39,661 bases of DNA. Origin: Alphaproteobacteria bacterium (lineage in GTDB: Bacteria > Pseudomonadota > Alphaproteobacteria > Rhizobiales > Xanthobacteraceae). The DNA lies in NCBI GenBank assembly GCA_005884685.1, contig VBAH01000047.1, positions 1-39,661 of the forward strand, read 5' to 3'. Positions 36,775-39,661 of the stretch are shown piece after piece. Within the stretch, counting starts at the first letter, position 1. Each line of letters begins with the position of its first letter. The position numbers and the translations under genes are program-made. Under the pieces are notes generated by a model, which was given only the letters and a program-made list of their open reading frames with translations, was not told where the DNA came from and searched no databases.

Positions 36775-37821
36775 ATGGCCTTCAAACAGCGTGTGTTTTC
36801 CGGCGTCCAGCCGACCGGCAACCTGCATCTCGGCAACTATCTCGGCGCCATCGTGAAGTTCGTCGCGCTGCAGGAGCACTACGACTGCATCTATTGCGTC
36901 GTCGATCTGCACGCCATCACGGTGCCGATCGATGTGTGGGGCGGGCCGGAGGAATTGCGCCGCAACACGCGCGAGGTGACGGCGGCGTTCATCGCGTCCG
37001 GCATCGATCCGAACAAGCACATCGTGTTCAACCAGAGCCAGGTCGCCCATCACGCCGAGCTGGCCTGGGTGTTCAATTGCGTCGCCCGCCTCGGCTGGCT
37101 CAACCGCATGACGCAGTTCAAGGAGAAGGCCGGCAAGGACCGCGAGGCGGCCTCGATCGGGCTGTACGACTATCCGGTGCTTATGGCGGCCGACATTCTC
37201 GCCTATCGGGCGACCCATGTGCCGGTCGGCGAGGATCAGAAGCAGCACCTCGAACTGACGCGCGACATCGCGCAGAAGTTCAACAACGATTTTTCCGAAT
37301 CGATCCGCGCGCGCGGCTTTGGCGAGGCGTTCTTTCCGCTGACCGAGCCGATCATCCAGGGCCCGGCGACGCGCGTGATGAGCCTGCGCGACGGCACCAA
37401 GAAAATGTCGAAGTCGGACGCTTCGGACAATTCGCGCATCAACCTGACCGATGACGCCGACGCCATCGCGCAGAAGATCCGCCGCGCCAAGACCGACCCC
37501 GAGCCGCTGCCGGGCGAGGAGGCCGGGCTCGAGCATCGTCCCGAGGCGGACAATCTGGTCGGCATCTATGCGGCGCTGGCCGACAAGCCGAAGGCCGCCG
37601 TGCTGCAGGAATTCGGCGGCGGGCAGTTCTCCACCTTCAAGACGGCGCTCGCCGATCTGTCGGTCGCCAGGCTCTCGCCGATCGCCGCCGAAATGAAGCG
37701 GCTGACGCAGGACACCGCCTATATCGATTCGGTGCTCGCCGGGGGCGCAGCGCGCGCCGAAGTCCTCGCGGCCGAAACCATGAACGCCGTCAAGGATATC
37801 CTGGGCTTGGTGCGGCGCTGA
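36775..37821 (+). CDS. trpS: Tryptophanyl-tRNA synthetase
   Basis: A class I synthetase of 348 residues that charges tRNA-Trp. The HIGH-type motif is GNLHLGNY (15-22) after SGVQPTG, and the KMSKS motif is at 210-214 (KKMSKSD). [33 protein letters not shown] is the usual Trp-binding region. ATG 36775 follows a GGAGAG ribosome site; the upstream open frame is antisense to adenosine kinase. A universal stress protein gene follows after 116 bp. Confidence 0.97.
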   Translation: MAFKQRVFSGVQPTGNLHLGNYLGAIVKFVALQEHYDCIYCVVDLHAITVPIDVWGGPEELRRNTREVTAAFIASGIDPNKHIVFNQSQVAHHAELAWVFNCVARLGWLNRMTQFKEKAGKDREAASIGLYDYPVLMAADILAYRATHVPVGEDQKQHLELTRDIAQKFNNDFSESIRARGFGEAFFPLTEPIIQGPATRVMSLRDGTKKMSKSDASDNSRINLTDDADAIAQKIRRAKTDPEPLPGEEAGLEHRPEADNLVGIYAALADKPKAAVLQEFGGGQFSTFKTALADLSVARLSPIAAEMKRLTQDTAYIDSVLAGGAARAEVLAAETMNAVKDILGLVRR

Positions 37822-37937
37822 GCCTGTCTTTGCTGGCGCCGTTTCGGGCAGCGCCGCCGCTTGTCGGCGAGTCCGGCGCCATGGCAGCATGACGGCGAAC
37901 ATGCGACGGCCGGGGTAATCTCCCCGGGGGAGGGCTC

Positions 37938-38432
37938 ATGAGCCTGAAGCGCCGCAGCTACGAGGCTGGGCACAAGCCGAAGTTCCTGGTGGTCATCGAC
38001 GAGTCGCCAGAATGCGATCGCGCCGTCTATTACGCGAGCCGGCGCGCGGCGCGCACCGGCGCCAGCGTGATGATGCTGCTGGTGATCGAGCCGCATGACC
38101 GCCATCAACAATGGCTCGGCGTCGCCGACATCATGAAGGCGGAAGCACACGAGGCCGCGAGCCAGAAACTCGACGAGTTCGCCGCGCGCGCGAACGGCGT
38201 CGCCGGCATCACGCCCGAGCGCATGATTCGCGACGGCGATACCTCGGAGGAGATCCTCAAGCTGATCGACGAGGACGAGGATATCGCGATCCTGGTGCTG
38301 GCGGCGGGAACCGGCAAGGAAGGCCCGGGACCGCTGGTCGGAAGCCTCGGCAAGGTCGCGGGCAGCTATCCGATCCCGGTCGCGATCGTTCCGGGACATC
38401 TTGGCGACGAGGACCTCGACGCGCTGTCGTAG
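37938..38432 (+). CDS. Universal stress protein, UspA family
   Basis: A 164-residue single-Usp-domain protein. The N-terminal FLVVIDESPECDRAVYYAS and the C-terminal ATP-binding type loop with PGPLVGSLGKVAGSYPIPVAIVPG are visible. The GxxG-x9-GS pattern is approximate, so nucleotide binding is likely but unproven. A strong GGGGGAGGG ribosome site precedes the ATG. A palindromic repeat follows. Confidence 0.92.
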   Translation: MSLKRRSYEAGHKPKFLVVIDESPECDRAVYYASRRAARTGASVMMLLVIEPHDRHQQWLGVADIMKAEAHEAASQKLDEFAARANGVAGITPERMIRDGDTSEEILKLIDEDEDIAILVLAAGTGKEGPGPLVGSLGKVAGSYPIPVAIVPGHLGDEDLDALS

Positions 38433-38453
38433 CCGACCTTGCAAGCTACCGGC

Positions 38454-38502
38454 CCTCATCCTTCGAGACACTCCGCCTTTGGCCTCGTTCCTCAGGATGA
38501 GG
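38454..38502. repeat. Palindromic repeat between the stress protein and nfu genes
   Basis: Nine-bp arms CCTCATCCT (38454-38462) and AGGATGAGG (38494-38502) enclose TCGAGACACTCCGCC-type sequence. The pattern matches a repeat frequent in Bradyrhizobium-type genomes. Confidence 0.75.
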
Positions 38503-38595
38503 TCTTGAGTGAACGGCGCATTGACCTTGCGGGCGCAAAGGACCATCTATTGCGGTGAATTGACCGCGCCGAAAACATGGCGCCCGGAGATGCCC

Positions 38596-39156
38596 ATGTT
38601 CATTCAAACCGAAGTCACTCCAAACCCGGCGACGCTCAAGTTCCTGCCCGGCCGCACCGTGCTGGATTCCGGTACGCTCGAGATGCGCGACAGGGCCGAA
38701 GCCGCGCAATCGCCGCTGGCCGAGCGGCTGTTCGACATTCCCGGGGTCGGCGGTGTGTTCCTCGGCTCCGACTTCATCACCGTGACCAAATCCGGCTCCG
38801 ACTGGCCGCAGCTCAAGCCGGCGATCCTCGGCGTGATCATGGAGCACTTCATGTCCGGCGCTCCGATCGTGGCGGCCGGCGCCAGCGGCGATACCGACGA
38901 GGCCGGCGAATTCTTCGAGCAGGCCGATGCCGACACCGTGGCGACAATCAAGGAATTGATCGAGACGCGCGTGCGCCCGGCGGTCGCCAATGACGGCGGC
39001 GACATCACGTTCCGCGGCTACAAGGAGGGCGTGGTCTATCTTGCCATGAAGGGCTCGTGCTCGGGCTGCCCGTCGTCTACCGCGACGCTCAAGCACGGCA
39101 TCCAGAATCTGCTGCGCCACTTCGTGCCGGACGTGACCGAGGTCCGGCCGATCTGA
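38596..39156 (+). CDS. NifU-like Fe-S cluster scaffold protein (Nfu)
   Basis: A 186-residue Fe-S carrier with two domains. The N-terminal Nfu_N domain starts MFIQTEVTPNPATLKFLPG and includes GVGGVFLGSDFITVTK. The C-terminal NifU domain has RVRPAVANDGGDI and the cluster-binding CSGCPSS. ATG 38596 with a GGAGA ribosome site is preferred; an ATG two codons earlier and a longer frame into the repeat also exist. It lies 37 bp upstream of tsaB. Confidence 0.93.
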   Translation: MFIQTEVTPNPATLKFLPGRTVLDSGTLEMRDRAEAAQSPLAERLFDIPGVGGVFLGSDFITVTKSGSDWPQLKPAILGVIMEHFMSGAPIVAAGASGDTDEAGEFFEQADADTVATIKELIETRVRPAVANDGGDITFRGYKEGVVYLAMKGSCSGCPSSTATLKHGIQNLLRHFVPDVTEVRPI

Positions 39157-39193
39157 TCCTTTCCTAATCGCGCGACGGCGGGGGCTGACCGTC

Positions 39194-39661
39194 ATGCGGG
39201 TTCTCGCCATCGACACCGCGCTCGGGGCCTGCGCGGCGGCCGTGCTCGATTCAGCTGCCGGTGCGATCCTGGCGAGCGAATCCCTCGGCATGCTGCGCGG
39301 CCACGCCGAAGCCATCATGCCGATGATCGCACGTGTGATGGACGCGGCGCGCTGCGAGTTCGCCGATCTCGATCGGATCGCCGTCACGGTCGGGCCGGGC
39401 AGCTTCACGGGCCTGCGGGTCGGGATCGCGGCGGCGCGCGGCATCGCGCTTGCGAGCGCGAAGCCCGGGATCGGGCTGTCCACATTGTCGGCGTTGGCGG
39501 CTCCGCATGTCGCGGCACGCTTGGAAAACACGATCATCGCGGCGATCGATGCGCGCAACGAGCAGGTCTATTTCCAGGTGTTTGCGCCCAACGGCACGAC
39601 GATCGTGTCGCCGCGGCTCGATCGCGTGCGCGCCGCCGTACGGTCCGTGCCAGTCGGGCCA
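39194..39661 (+). CDS. tsaB: tRNA t6A threonylcarbamoyl complex dimerisation subunit TsaB, 3' truncated
   Basis: The N-terminal 156 residues of TsaB, the Kae1-like partner of TsaD in the t6A modification complex. The start MRVLAIDTALGACAAAV, GHAEAIMPMI and the conserved TVGPGSFTGLRVGIAAARGIALA motif are visible, followed by AAIDARNEQVYFQVF. The frame is open to the window end. TsaE of the same pathway is encoded 20 kb away at 17941-19473. Confidence 0.95.
   Translation, partial: MRVLAIDTALGACAAAVLDSAAGAILASESLGMLRGHAEAIMPMIARVMDAARCEFADLDRIAVTVGPGSFTGLRVGIAAARGIALASAKPGIGLSTLSALAAPHVAARLENTIIAAIDARNEQVYFQVFAPNGTTIVSPRLDRVRAAVRSVPVGP

Noticed and set aside
2798..39000. CRISPR array
   Set aside because: The repeated sequences are dispersed palindromes of different families with irregular spacing, not regularly spaced direct repeats.

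Overview
The window is GC-rich, densely packed DNA from an alphaproteobacterium, most likely Hyphomicrobiales (Bradyrhizobiaceae/Xanthobacteraceae-like). This rests on gene order and family subtypes: trpF-trpB-trpA, accD-folC, trxA-addA-addB-murU-tsaE/amgK-divL, a TsaE/phosphotransferase fusion, a DivL-type kinase with tyrosine at the phospho-acceptor site, an alphaproteobacterial AccD without a full zinc finger, and many palindromic intergenic repeats. No rRNA, tRNA, transposase, integrase or CRISPR array was seen.

Layout. 1-2789 (+): end of the tryptophan operon (trpF, trpB, a small two-helix membrane protein, trpA), with every junction overlapping by 4 nt. 2892-6543: an accessory insert with a TauA/NMT1-like periplasmic binding protein and a phthalate-dioxygenase-like Rieske oxygenase on the minus strand, and a Gfo/Idh/MocA dehydrogenase divergent on plus; it is edged by palindromic repeats and separates trpA from accD. 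6679-8921 (+): accD and folC. 9132-27135: an 18-kb run entirely on the minus strand. Read 5' to 3' it is ubiE, ubiB, coaBC, dut, an Rrf2-type regulator, divL, tsaE-amgK, murU, addB, addA, trxA and a LigC-like ATP-dependent DNA ligase. 27351-28232 (+): mutM. 28404-36646 (-): an orphan NodU-type carbamoyltransferase, an 860-bp gene-free stretch rich in hairpins, two alpha/beta hydrolases (the second epoxide-hydrolase-like), a secreted metallo-beta-lactamase-fold protein, an E/K/P-rich membrane protein, a glyoxalase-II-like hydrolase and an adenosine kinase. 36775-39661 (+): trpS, a universal stress protein, a NifU-like Fe-S scaffold and the start of tsaB.

Functional themes. Housekeeping genes cover tryptophan, fatty acid, folate, CoA, ubiquinone, dUTP and t6A metabolism, double-strand-break processing (AddAB) and oxidised-base repair (MutM). 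AmgK and MurU together suggest the MurNAc salvage route to UDP-MurNAc. DivL suggests a CtrA-type cell-cycle circuit.

Most interesting observations: coaBC carries an N-terminal FitA/VapB-like ribbon-helix-helix domain and has three 7-bp operator-like half-sites just upstream; ubiB contains an in-frame palindromic repeat between its A-rich loop and its nucleotide-binding lysine strand; the stretch 30436-30780 can fold as a multibranched structure; an identical 29-bp module sits inside two otherwise unrelated palindromic repeats; a 10-bp-arm inverted repeat overlaps a start codon; and a membrane protein gene is translationally coupled between trpB and trpA.
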